From: Amphiduros pacificus
Lineage: Eukaryota > Annelida > Polychaeta > Phyllodocida > Hesionidae
Reading direction: 5' to 3'
Assembly (NCBI GenBank): GCA_949316495.1
Contig: OX439011.1
Span: 23,093,995-23,157,994 of the forward strand
DNA length: 64,000 nucleotides
Below, piece by piece: positions 11,269-21,599 of this stretch. The stretch's first letter is position 1. Every line of letters starts with the position of its first letter. The notes beneath the pieces are model-generated. The model was not told the origin of the DNA. It saw only the letters and a list, made by a program, of their open reading frames with translations, and did no database searches. Position numbers and translations under genes: made by a program.

Positions 11269-12080
11269 ATTAAAATATCTTTGTAATTCATATATGGCTC
11301 AAAAATCAGTCTGCCAACAACTGATACTGGTTAATATGTAGTGTGCAATTATGATTGGCACTGACAATTTCAACTGATTCTTAAAACCCTTTCAACAATA
11401 AAACATGCCATGAAAAAGAAATTACACTGTTTTATTGAAACCTGATGTTGTAGATTTGTTCATGTGTTTTTAAAAATATGTTTACCTGCATTTTCGTGTC
11501 ACGGCAGCCATATTAAGAGGTCTAATGAAGGTATTAGGACTAAAGACAGGAAATATATTATTCTGAAAGATCAATATTAAAAATATGGTTTATAAACACT
11601 GAACTGTATAAACATTGAAGGTGTTTGAAAGGTTGCTGTAACGATAAATGGTGTTCTATTGAATCAGATAATATTGAACTGAATTTAGAACTTATCCTGA
11701 TTGAATATATGGCCTTTTCAACAATAGAAGTAATTATAGCATTGATTTCAATTGTTTAAGTACATAGATATGATTAATTTATTTGTTGTAAATGATTTTC
11801 CTTCTGTAAAAACCTGAAAACTACAGCTAACAGGAAAGCTGCGAGTCGGTTCAGCAACTGATTGCTAATGTATGTCAAACTATTCAGCCTCTTTAGTGCA
11901 AATGCACTTAAATGCACTTAAAATGCTCTCAGAATAGAAATGTAGTGCGTGCGTCATTTTACTGTCTCCATACATTGATGCTAACTATGGTGAAATTGTC
12001 ATTATGAAAATAAAGGCATATGATTTAAAAGGCATGAAATTGTTCATTAAGGATTTATTGTGATTTTTATTACTTTTGCA
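11030..12080. other. 3' flank of the LamG gene with (TA)n
   Basis: No gene recognised. A (TA)n run of about 55 bp lies at 11203-11257. The rest is AT-rich single-copy-looking sequence. Confidence 0.5.
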
Positions 12081-12082
12081 AA

Positions 12083-12365
12083 TTACATTGTTAATAACTT
12101 ATTTTTGACACCAGAATGTAGTGAACCAAATTCAGACATGAATCTGTTAAACCCTTGGTTAAACTTATCAATGCCATCCTGCACTAGTTCATATTTGTTT
12201 GTGGAACGGAGTGTATGACCTAAATGAACAGCATTATCTACAACAGGCACATTTTGCCCATTTACAGTAAAAGTAACCTGATCATTGTATTCCCCATACA
12301 CTAAAAGTTTACTTTTCTTGCCAAAAGTATGTCATGTTCATGAGCATATTCTATCATTCTTCTCA
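12083..12365 (-). mobile_element. LINE reverse-transcriptase C-terminal fragment
   Basis: Minus-strand reading gives MIEYAHEHDIL, then after a frame change LVYGEYNDQVTF, VNGQNVPVVDNAVHLGHTL and FMSEFGSLHSGVKNKLL. The G-x-x-V-x-x-V-x-x-x-V-H-L-G-H pattern is that of the post-palm region of non-LTR reverse transcriptases. It is cut off at 12365, where it abuts unrelated transposase sequence. Confidence 0.55.
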
Positions 12366-12880
12366 ATCTTGTCAGCCATGTCTGATGTATGTAACTCCTT
12401 AATAGACTTCCCCACCTTATTGGCATTTTTTTGCATGCCTGAGAAGCTTCCAGGGCGCAATCCAGCAGATGCCAACACTACCCGGCCTCTTGCATTTCCA
12501 ATTGGAGTGTCTTGTAAACCAACCTGGAGACAAGTATTTATTATTCCAGGTTTAGGGCCTGGTCAAGTTTTCTCCATAGTTTGATATAAGCGATATCTAT
12601 TGGAAGTGAACAAGCAGTTTTTGCACTTTACACATGCACGAAGGCCACAGCCCCATTGAACAAATTTGCATAAGTCAATTTGCAGATTTGTACATTTTTG
12701 TGACATTTCTGCATGTTTTGCAATAGAATCATTAATGGTATCAACGAGAAGTGTCTTGCCAACACAAATGTTGCCATTAATATCCTCTTTTTCATGATTC
12801 CTGTGTACAGGTGACAGTGAAACTTGCTCCTTAGACTTTGAAGGCTGCAACAATTTTACGCATCCTTGACAGCCATCTGC
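12366..12880 (-). mobile_element. Mutator-like transposase remnant
   Basis: Minus strand: a Cys-rich stretch GCGLRACVKCKNCLFTSNRY (about 12655-12590) is followed, after a stop, by GIINTCLQVGLQDTPIGNA and SFSGMQKNANKVGKSIKEL. The order C-x-x-C-x-x-C, N-x-x-L-Q-x-x-L-x-x-T-P-I-G-N, S-G-M-Q-x-x-A-N-x-V matches proteins annotated in invertebrates as Mutator-like transposase domain proteins. Only this N-terminal part is present and it is interrupted by at least one stop. Confidence 0.55.
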
Positions 12881-13278
12881 CGCGGGGACACTGATTGGAA
12901 GTTGGGAGTACCTTCCCTTCTATGCAATCAGTTTAATTATTGCTCCTGGTCATATCTCTTGACCATTGGTGCTTGATGATCACTTGTTTCCCCATGTGTA
13001 ATATATGCTGGGGTGTCACTCAAGGGCACATCATGTAACTCAAGTCTATATATTGTATAGGTACATTTTGTGTTCTATTTATAGTGTGGCCTTTTTGTAA
13101 TCATGGCTCACAGCTCTTTTAGAATTGCCTTTTTGCTTCATAATCTTCCCCATGATAACTCTAATTGAAAGTGTCTTGATAAAATTTAATTCTTGGGTGT
13201 GAATGATGTTGGAAGCACAATGGGCATTAATCACCTGTTGACCTATATATTCACAATAGTCTGGGACATTGGTCTGAG
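12881..13278. other. No gene recognised
   Basis: Sequence between the transposase remnant and the 3' end of the next LINE. It may be more of the same transposase, but I cannot follow a reading frame. Confidence 0.35.
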
Positions 13279-15610
13279 AATAATAATAATAATAAAATTT
13301 GTATAGCGCTGATACTAGACAGGTCTGTTCATAGCGCTGTGTTCAGGACGTGCATCCTGAAGAGATGAGTTTTCAGTCTTTTCTTAAATGAGGAGACTGA
13401 AGTACTTGTCCTAATTTCAGTAGGCAAGGAATTCCAGAGTCTAGGGCCAACAGATAAAAAGGCCCTGTCACCCACTGTCCTTAGCTTGGTATTAGGTACT
13501 TGTAGATGGGTGCCATTGTTGGATCTAAGACAGCGTTCCCCTTGTTAAATTAGGAGTAGATCACGTAAGTAAGGCGGAGCCTTACCATTTAGGGCCTTCC
13601 AGGGTTAAGAGAAGGATTTTAAAATCTATTCTCGCATGAACAGGGAGCCAGTGCAGTTTCTGTAACTTTCCTGAAATGTGATTAAATTTCCTGATTTTTC
13701 CTACAACACGTGCTGCAGAGTTTTGGAGGTATTGTAGCTTCTTGCTGTCAGTTTAAGGAAGTCCAGCCAGCAGGCCGTTCCCATAGTCCAGAGTAGATGT
13801 AACAAAGGCATGGGTAAGTGTTACAGCAGTCTTCTCGTCTAGACAATGTCTAATGGCCGCCAGGTTCCTAATATGGTAATAGCCCTTCTGGTACATTTTT
13901 CTGATCTGGGCCTTCATGTCCATGTTGGAGTCAAAGGTGATGCCAAGGTCCACCACTGACTCACTAGGAGCAATATCAGAGTTACCCACTCTAATTGTGT
14001 CTGGGATACTACTGATGGTGGCAGTACTGTACCTGTCAGTACATATGAGCATCTCTGTTTTTCCATCATTTATCTTCATCTTGTTTGATATAAGGACGTT
14101 TCTGACCTCACAGATACACTCCTCTAGTTTGTGTCTACTTATATCAACTTGATAGGGGGAAGTGTGGTCCACAGGAATGTAGATCTGAGTATCATCTGCA
14201 TAAATATGATAGCTCAGACCGTATCTGGCTAAGATATCAGAAAGGGGTGTCATATAAATGGTGAACAGTATGGGACCCAGGACTGAGCCTTGTGGCACTC
14301 CATAATATCATAGCACTGAAACTGCTTTGTTAAAGGTGCAAAATGAAATCCTGTGTCAAGTAGGAGCCAGGTTGGAATAGGATCCAGCTCACATGACTTC
14401 TTTGTAGACCTCTTGACCAATTTTCGTACGTCATCTATGGTTAAGGGTGTGAACCTCTCAAGACATGCTGTACTATTGTTTGCAGTGTCACCTGGTGGTG
14501 AAGTTTGGCAGGGTGGAGCCTTGTCAATTTCTAAGCGAATTCTTTCTATTTTTTCAAGAAAGAATGTCTTAAAATTCTCAGATTGAGTGACCTCACAGTC
14601 AGTTTGGGGCATTGGTATGTCCTTTTTCTTGTGCATGACTGTAAAAACTTTTTAGAGTCATGTTTGTTTTCCTCAAACAGGTTGGAAAAGTATGTTGATT
14701 GAGCTGATTTCAGCATGGAATTGTATTTGTTCCTCTGAGAGTTATACAATTCCTTGTCAATGTGAGAACCAGTCTTGTTCATTTTTCTCTCAAGCCTTCT
14801 CTTGAGAGATCTTTCCAGTATTAATTGGTCACTCATCCAAGGTACAGGAGTGACTTTGGCAAATTTGATAGGAGCATGTTTATCCATGAGTGATGTGAGT
14901 TCCTTGTCATAGTAATCCACCGTGTCACCCAAGGATAAGTGTTCACATGTTGCAGTTGCACCAGTTAGGGATTTGATGTCATTCCTTAGGGACTGAAGAT
15001 CCAATCCCTTAAAGTTCCTGTACTTGATCGATTTTTGGGGGGTTTGGGTGGTGAGATACCTAGGTATAGCTTAATCATTTTATGATCAGATATGTACTCA
15101 TCCGCCTGGTGGCCCTTGAGAAACTTGTTCCCTTTGAAAGTGATGATAAGATCAAGGGTCCATGGGTAACTTATGGGTCGGTTCATGTGCCCACTGGTTC
15201 ATGTCAAAGGTAGATAGAATGTCATTGAACTTTATGACATCAGGTTTATTTGGCCTTATTGGCATGAAAATTGTAGTCACCAAGGAAGATGACTTCATGA
15301 CTGAATGACCCACAGTGTGCAACCAGTTGAGTGAACTCATCATAGAACTCAGAGTAGGTATACCTATTCCTGTCTGAAGGTTCAGGTCGGTAGATGGTTA
15401 CAAAGGTGAACTTCTTAACTTTGATTAGAAGAGATGCTTCAAGGTGTTCCATTGTTCTCACAACCGGTTGGTTCAACCTATTGGTTTCAAAGGGAAGCTC
15501 AGCACGATGTAATAAACCCAGACCTCCGCCCGAGCGTCCCTTGTGAGGGAAGGAGTGAAATTTGAGGGAACCTTCCTCAAGTTCCCGTTTAACCTTTTCA
15601 TTAGCGTCCT
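13279..15610 (-). mobile_element. 5'-truncated CR1/L2-type LINE, second subfamily
   Basis: The 3' end is at the left: (AAT)n, then GTATAGCGCTGATA. Going rightwards on the minus strand, separate frames encode the C-terminal part (about 13380-13750), the reverse transcriptase ([23 protein letters not shown] at 14298-14140, SCELDPIPTWLL near 14380), the linker (14546-15004) and the endonuclease (YRPEPSDRNRYTYSEF, IFLGDYNFHA at 15476-15246). It ends at about 15610 inside the endonuclease, exactly where a SINE tail begins. There are several frame breaks, so the copy is dead. Its protein differs strongly from the 2.1-6.4 kb copy, which marks a separate subfamily. Confidence 0.85.
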
Positions 15611-15923
15611 GTTTGTTTGTTTGGGGTTTTACATCACTTTCAACATTATTTCAGTTATTTCGTGATGAGACCTACTTGTAGCAGATATAGTGCTGCCTCA
15701 CTGAATTGTCATGTCGCAGGTCCTTGACATGACAACCCACCCGGTCACAGATTTACAAGGACAACGGGTTAACCCTTTGGCACAGGCCTCAGCTCATGTG
15801 GGAAATTGTATCATGAGTTCAATCCCGGCACGGCCGGGGTTCGAACCCACGACCTTTGGATCACCACAGAGGAACTGGTGCTAATAAGCTGGCGCTCTAA
15901 CCAACTGCGCCACGGCCCGTGGC
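15611..15923 (-). mobile_element. tRNA-derived SINE, full length, minus orientation
   Basis: The 5' head is at the right: GCCGTGGCGCAGTTGG (A box) and GGGTTCGAACCC (B box) on the minus strand. The body contains CAGCACTATATCTGCT and ends in a (AAAC)n tail, seen as GTTTGTTTG at 15611. No target-site duplication is visible, unlike the copies at 19.4 and 42.3 kb. The right flank does not resume the LINE, so this junction looks rearranged. Confidence 0.9.
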
Positions 15924-16515
15924 CCCTATAAGTGTCATTATAAGTATCATTAAATAATTATTTCAAATAGATAAATATGTATTCTTAACATTTGTGTTCT
16001 TAACATTTGTTTCTTAAAATTAATTATCAAATATACAATGATATCACAGTTTAACCAACCCTTATCAAAGGGTACCATAATGCACTGTACTACAATGCTG
16101 ACATCTGGTTGATAAATGGATTCAAATAGTGATATCTTGCTCATGCAGGCTGGTATGCAGGCTGGTATGCAAGCTGGAGCAAACACCTGCATCTGATAGA
16201 GAATACATCATAGATGGTTATGATTGCCATATTTAGTATTTTAAGTCAATTAGATTTGATATGTAGGGCATGATAATTTCCTACTCGCCCTCAATTTGCA
16301 TGATAATAAGGAGAATGCATTTATAGGGGACAATAAATGAATTGCATAACCTTATAAACTAATGTTTCCCTGTTTTATAAATGATATAAAAAATATTAGA
16401 ATAGTTAAAAGACCTATTTCTTTTCTTTGCTAAAGGGGGCTCACCATTGCATTTCTATGTAATATTCCATGTTTTCAAGATAGACGGCGCTGTTGCAGCC
16501 AATGGTGAAATTTTT
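15924..16515. repeat. Left part of a dispersed repeat shared with 43035-43310
   Basis: From about 16250, the sequence TTGATATGT ... TGATAATTTCCTACTC ... TTTTCAAGATAGACGGCGCT aligns with 43035-43310 across about 260 bp. The matching right part is at 19063-19255. 15924-16250 holds nothing I recognise. Confidence 0.6.
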
Positions 16516-17224
16516 TGTAACACGGATGGTTCCTTTTTTGACAAGCATATATGTTCATATAACAAGTAAACAAAGATAAAGAAGTGCGTGATGACAAAAA
16601 TCGTCATCGCCCATCGATGTGCAAAATTATCAATTCACTTTGCCTGGAAATGTTATCCAATCGATAGAGCACGAAATTCTGATCAATAATGTCTATTCCT
16701 ATAACTTGTAAACAAAGATAACGTGATGACAAAATGTTCATCTACAAGTTTTCCAGATCGGCAAAGCCAATGGCATCCCGCCGAAATGACAACGTCGTCA
16801 TCGCCCATCAATGCACAAAATCATCTTTTTAAATGGCTTGGAAATGCTTCCCAATCGCAAGAACAAGGAATTTTCAGTAAGTTTAGTTCAAATTTGGTTT
16901 AAATCGGACCATGGAGTAATTAAGATGGAGGGAGCACAGGATTTTAAGCCAATTAGCTACCAATTAGTGCTGGGCAGCAGCCGCCCAGATAGCAGTGTGG
17001 TGTGACTTCTTCTGATCTGCATGTGTGTTGTCCTGCCAGGCCGGTCGGCATTTGTTTGCTTAGCAGAAACCCTATCTGTGCCTCTGGCCTGCCTAATTAT
17101 CATATGGGGATTCCCCCTCCAGAACGAGGCTGGGGGCTTCCCCGCCATTTTCTTTGGTTTTGAATTTCCTTGCTGATCAGTTTGGTGGTTATTTGGTTTC
17201 TCTGTGATGATATGAAGCTGAAAT

Positions 17225-18003
17225 ATGGATTCAGAAGACTCAACCATGATGGATCCTGGCCAGAAAGGTTGGTATTTCAATTCTGCATTTGATTAATGTT
17301 ACCCTTATTTGCGTGCATTGAGATTTGGGGGGCAAACAGATGAGTTTATCAGGTGTCTAAACATGTGTTTTTTATTAGGGTGCGATGCAGTGCGATGGGT
17401 GAACTTTGAGGTCAAACTTGTGCCTGATTTTGGGGAATGCTGCCCAGCGGCCAGCTGGGGATTACAATCCACTGTGCAAAAGTTGCCAGTTTTTCATGGT
17501 TTTTATGGCACAGGGAATTCCCAAATGAAAATATTACTCTGATCTTTGGCATACACATGTTTTACATGTAAAATAGAATCTATGCCCTTTTGAATTATGT
17601 TGGTTTTATAGCCACTTTCTGTCTGAAAGTAATATGAACTGGGGGAACTGGCCAAATCTTGATCCAGAAATTATGCACTGTTTTGCTTTTTCATCATCCT
17701 CAAAATATTAAATAAAAAGCATTTTCATTACAATTGTGAATGAAAATTAATGAATGAAAATAAATTAATGAAAATTCACAAATAAGCAAATGAAAATAAA
17801 TGAATGAATGGAGTGAATGAAAAATAGATAATGATTAAATTTTATGTTTTTCAGTGCTTCACCTTGAGGATCTCTGCAGGCTGTGTGGGAGAGAAGATGC
17901 ACAGAAATCTACAAATGGTTCCAAACCTAAACCAAAGGAGAAATACTCAAAAGATCTCAGCACTGCCTTAGGCCTTGAGAGTCTGCTGAGAATAGCATGT
18001 TAA
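17225..18003 (+). CDS. Transposon gene fragment with LCRLCG zinc-ribbon-like start (2 exons)
   Basis: Exon 1 is 17225-17267 (MDSEDSTMMDPGQK) with donor AAAG/GTTGGT. Exon 2 is 17855-18003 after acceptor GTTTTTCAG. Phase 1 agrees on both sides and gives a 63-residue product ending with TAA at 18001. Exon 2 begins VLHLEDLCRLCGRED, followed by a Lys-rich stretch and LSTALGLESLL. A C-x-x-C near the N-terminus followed by a basic region resembles the start of invertebrate transposases or transposon proteins with an N-terminal zinc finger; the second C-x-x-C of such a finger is missing here. I read it as the 5' part of a longer gene that was cut by internal deletion. Function beyond that is unknown. 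Confidence 0.45.
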
Positions 18004-18160
18004 TTACCAAGTGGTCAGTTGTAAAACCATGATTTGATATATAATGTAACAAAAAATAATAAAGATAAATGTAATTAATAGGGAAAAAAACAAAATATAT
18101 TAAAACTGTAGCCATTTTTGAATAAACAGAGAAAAGTAAAATGTGCTTTTATCTCCCAGT

Positions 18161-18373
18161 TTAATTATTATTAACAAAAAGATCACCTTTTTGTGGTCTG
18201 CAGTCATCACAAAACCATTCTCCCTCAGGAACCTCTTCCTCAGTAAGTCCCACACAACTGAGATGAAACCACTCTAATTCACAATTTGGATTATCACAAG
18301 CTATCATATCCATAGTTTCAGCTTGCAGACAGAAACAATAAATTTGAGTGTAGTCATCAGAGAAATCCTCCAT
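18161..18373 (-). CDS. PHD-finger protein encoded in the transposon (70 aa)
   Basis: The product has a complete C4HC3 PHD finger: YCFC, ACDNPNC, EWFHLSC and WFCDDC give Cys-x-Cys, Cys-x4-Cys, His-x2-Cys and Cys-x2-Cys. It resembles ING-type fingers (EWFH, CVGLT, GEWFC), which bind histone H3 tails, often methylated at Lys4. The residues before it (MEDFSDDYTQI) are acidic. The ATG at 18373 is preceded by TTATTAG, a possible splice acceptor, so it may be the last exon of a longer protein. The gene converges on the plus-strand gene that ends at 18003. In a transposon such a finger could steer insertion to chromatin marks; that is inference. Confidence 0.6.
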   Translation of the reverse strand: MEDFSDDYTQIYCFCLQAETMDMIACDNPNCELEWFHLSCVGLTEEEVPEGEWFCDDCRPQKGDLFVNNN

Positions 18374-19062
18374 TTTGCCACTCTAATAAACTCTAATAAA
18401 CTTTCTACCAGTATAAAAATTTATGACTTTTTAGAGACTGTGTATACTAGTAAATGCAGACTGCTGAAAGACTATTCTTTATTAAGATATAATATGGGAT
18501 AAAAGTTTGACAGTTCAGGGATTCATTTTGACAACTGTCAAACTGCAGAGGTGCTGAGCATATCTGCCAGCCCCCTTGCTGACAGCCGGCCCAGCAGCCA
18601 ATTAGTGGCAGGCCAAGCTGCCAATTAGTGGGTGTGAGCCGGTTTAGATAAGGCGTCGCGGACAACGCACATGAAACCTTTGATGTTCCCCCAGTCCACC
18701 CTCCATCTTAATTACTCCATGATCGGACAATTAGAACAGAAATGGCATGCAAAAGTCGGATTGCGATAGCGCCTGAGCTATAATAGAGCAACTTACGTAA
18801 TCGGGCATGAAAAGGTACATCTTTGCCACCAGTTGTGCTAAAAAAATCGTTCATATACCAAATTAAATGTTTCTAAAAGATGAATAAAATAGTTTATAAC
18901 TACCCCATCAGTTTGCAATGATTGTTTATGTTTAAATGTATTTTGTTGTTAATTTATTTTTTTGTTTTGTTTGTTGTAATTTTTGTTTTGTTTATTGTAA
19001 TTTTTGTTTTGTTTATTGTTATTTTTTTATTTGTTTGTTATTTTTTTCCAATCCGTGTTACA

Positions 19063-19255
19063 TGTGGAGCACCACTTTTTCTTGTTTATGGTCAACCTCA
19101 CTTCATATTTTGCTTTTAGCAAGATGAATAGTTATTCTTTTGGATTAAATTTGCTTGAAATACCCTCGGTCGAAAGAAATATTTTTTTATGAATTTTTAA
19201 AATTGGCCCTTTTACAATGGTTTTCAATGGGGCATTATAATAGTGGTCCAAGGCC
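19063..19255. repeat. Right part of the dispersed repeat shared with 43319-43490
   Basis: GTCAACCTCACTTCATA ... ATATTTTTTTATGA ... GGTTTTCAAT ... AATAGTGGTCC aligns with 43319-43490 and, more weakly, with 43735-43900. In those copies left and right parts are joined without the 2.5-kb transposon. Confidence 0.65.
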
Positions 19256-19375
19256 TCAGTGTACTATTGTTACGTAGGGTTTGTATCCCTACTAGTGTAT
19301 GGGGAATGTCTACGTCGTTGGGGAACGTGGACGGGGATCTGAGATATGATACTCGCTGGCTGTGAACGGGGCCTT

Positions 19376-19697
19376 GTTTGTTTGTTTGTTTGTTTGGGGC
19401 TTTACATCACTTTCAACATTATTTCAGTCATTTCGTGATGACACCTACTTGTAGCAGATATAGTGCTGCCTCACTGAATTGTCATGTCGCAGGTCCTTGA
19501 CATGACAACCCACCCGGTCACAGATTTACAAGGACAACGGGTTAACCCTTTTGGCACGGGCCTCAGCTCATGTGGGAAATTGTATCATGAGTTCAATCTC
19601 AGCATGGCCGGGATTCGAACCCACGACCTTTAGATCACCACAGAGGAACTGGTGCTAATAAGCTGGCGCTCTAACCAACTGCGCCACGGCCCGTGGC
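19376..19697 (-). mobile_element. tRNA-derived SINE with perfect 12-bp target duplication
   Basis: GAACGGGGCCTT occurs at 19364-19375 and again at 19698-19709, so the element is exactly 19376-19697 (322 bp). On the minus strand it starts GCCACGGGCCGTGGCGCAG, with A box, then a B box in a slightly changed form, and ends in (AAAC)n. This copy defines the boundaries of the whole family in the window. Confidence 0.95.
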
Positions 19698-19709
19698 GAA
19701 CGGGGCCTT

Positions 19710-20280
19710 AACCCTGCTACCCTATCTACCTATGTGAGTTGGGAGGTAATAAGGACTGCAGACACAGAGTATACAATGCACAAGGGTCTCCTGAGAATGC
19801 ATAAAACACCCAAGTCTATGCAAGTGTGGATCTTCCAGGCAAGTGGATTCTGCTCCCTGAGTAGTGATTTTGGGCCTTTTTAAGGAAAACTGAGCATCTG
19901 TGTGAGGGCTGCCTGCGTAGTGTCTTCTCCAGCTTTGGGGCTGCACATGTCCTGCCTGCATGGCTTGGGGGATCACGTCATCTCTATTCGGGCGAGTAAT
20001 GTGTCTCCTCGGCCTGCACTTGTTGGCCTCACGTAGCACTCAGTAACCTATATGGTTTCTTGCCAAATATCGTGATTGTCTATATTTGTTTATAAGAGTC
20101 TATAGGTAGGTAATCTATATCCTACACTATATCCACAACCTGAAACCTAATAACACCCCATCAAAATGTGACTTAATTGTATACAGTGTAGCATTCTCAC
20201 CATAATCATTTGTAACAAAGACTTATCCTGTTATTTTACATTCTTCACTTATTAATTTAACGTCTTCTGTGCAAAGACTC
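19710..20280. other. No gene recognised
   Basis: A minus-strand frame of 105 codons at 19722-20039 has no recognisable motif or splice context. I see nothing else here. Confidence 0.35.
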
Positions 20281-20284
20281 ATCC

Positions 20285-20665
20285 CCAATTAATGTACTAT
20301 CAAAGTCTAATTCCTCTCCTTCACTACTGGCCTACTGGTTCATCCCTCACCACTATATGATCCACTCCCTCATCACATCCTTCAACAGTATGTGAACCTC
20401 TCCCTCATCTCTAGCCTGTTCATCCCTCACCACTTTAATATTGGACTGTCCCTCCCTCACCACTCTGTGACTGTTTCCCTTATTACAGAACTGTTCCTCT
20501 CACACCATTACTTGACCCTCTCCCTCATCACTGAACTGTCCCTCCCTCACCACTATGTGACCTCCCTCATTACTGAACTGTCCGTCCTCACCACAATGTG
20601 ACCCTCCCACTCAATACTGGAGCATCCATCCCTCAAAATTGTGTAACCTTCTCCCTCATTACTGA
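20285..20665. repeat. Degenerate ~45-bp tandem repeat
   Basis: Blocks such as CCCTCCCTCACCACTATGTG and CTCCCTCATCACTGAACTG alternate with a period near 45 bp and much divergence. It is an old, decayed minisatellite. Confidence 0.6.
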
Positions 20666-20883
20666 AGAACTTAAATATCCATTGGAGCTTACATACCGAA
20701 TAGTATCCAAAGTAGTCTTCAGAGCCTGCATACTTGCCTCATTCAAACATCGTTCAGAGCCTGCATTCCTACTTGAAAGAATTGTTCTGTAGTTTATGAA
20801 GTGGTTTATTTTTGTGTCCTGGATAACAGTGTACACCATGGAATACCTTCAGTGAATCAACTTAAATTACCATGAGTCATTAG

Positions 20884-21295
20884 AATTCTCGCTATCTGCT
20901 CTCCCGGTTTATTGAACACCAGATGTCAGCTCGGTTGATTCGCAATGCATTGTGGGCCGATTTGTTGCACGCTATACTTCCGGGGCACATGTTTGGCGTC
21001 TGGCAGTGATTGACTTTCAAGATGGGGTTTAGTTGTGCATCAGCTGAGTATTTTTGAAACTGCAGTTCCGTTTATTTACATTGGAACATGATTAATCAAT
21101 TAGTGAACATAAGATGACCGTTGAAGACCTGTACACACTTATCTAGCAGATTGAAATGACAGAGGAATAACGTGCGTGCGTTTGTTTTGACTGGTGTATA
21201 ATTGGACCGGAAGTACCCAGTGCAACAATCGAGGTGAAATTCGATCGTAGCGCTCTGAAAATGCAGCGGATACGGGAGAGCAGATAGGGAGAATT
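20884..21295. mobile_element. MITE with ~105-bp imperfect terminal inverted repeats
   Basis: The left end AATTCTCGCTATCTGCTCTC is mirrored at 21273-21295 with one mismatch. The arms stay alignable inward to GATTTGTTGCAC ... ACTTCCGG on the left and CCGGAAGT ... GTGCAACAATC on the right. The superfamily is not assigned. It contains ETS-like ACTTCCGG sites and a CAAGATGG box (YY1-like) at about 21018. Confidence 0.65.
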
Positions 21296-21502
21296 AGGCT
21301 TATCTTCAAAAATTCCCAGGAGGCAAATGTAAAATGTGAAGGAAAAGCATCACATTTTGAGAAAGTGACGGCAAACAGTCACAAACTGAAGTCTAGGTTT
21401 ATCAGCGGGAGCTAATGCATTTTCATGCTTGATTACAAGGTTGATATCAATTTCATCCCCAAGGCTATTTACCCATGATGCCTTGATGATGAAAATATGA
21501 TG

Positions 21503-21599
21503 CTATACTGTCACAAATCTCCAGGACATAATACAGAGCGACACCTGGTGTCTATAAAACCAACTAAAATTGCATGTCATCCAATTTGTGACAGTATAG
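21503..21599. mobile_element. Small palindromic MITE, 97 bp
   Basis: CTATACTGTCACAAAT at 21503-21518 is perfectly inverted at 21584-21599. The centre is short and unique. No coding capacity. Confidence 0.6.

Larger units (their letters stand above)
16516..19062. mobile_element. DNA transposon with TGTAACACGGAT inverted ends and two convergent genes
   Basis: The left end TGTAACACGGATGG (16516) matches the reverse complement of the right end CCAATCCGTGTTACA (19048-19062). Further in, CATGGAGTAATTAAGATGG (from 16911) is exactly inverted near 18700-18720, and ACTAATTGGCTGCTGG-like blocks continue on both sides. The imperfect terminal repeats are therefore about 0.4-0.5 kb long. Between them lie a short plus-strand gene (17225-18003) and a minus-strand PHD gene (18373-18161), tail to tail. 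No transposase core is present, so this is likely an internally deleted, non-autonomous copy. The superfamily is unknown to me. I found no clear target-site duplication. Confidence 0.6.

Noticed and set aside
16516-19062. A RAG1/RAG2-like (ProtoRAG) transposon
   Set aside because: The ends do not start with CAC, no RAG1 core or kelch repeats are visible, and the PHD finger is canonical, unlike that of RAG2. Only the convergent layout is similar.
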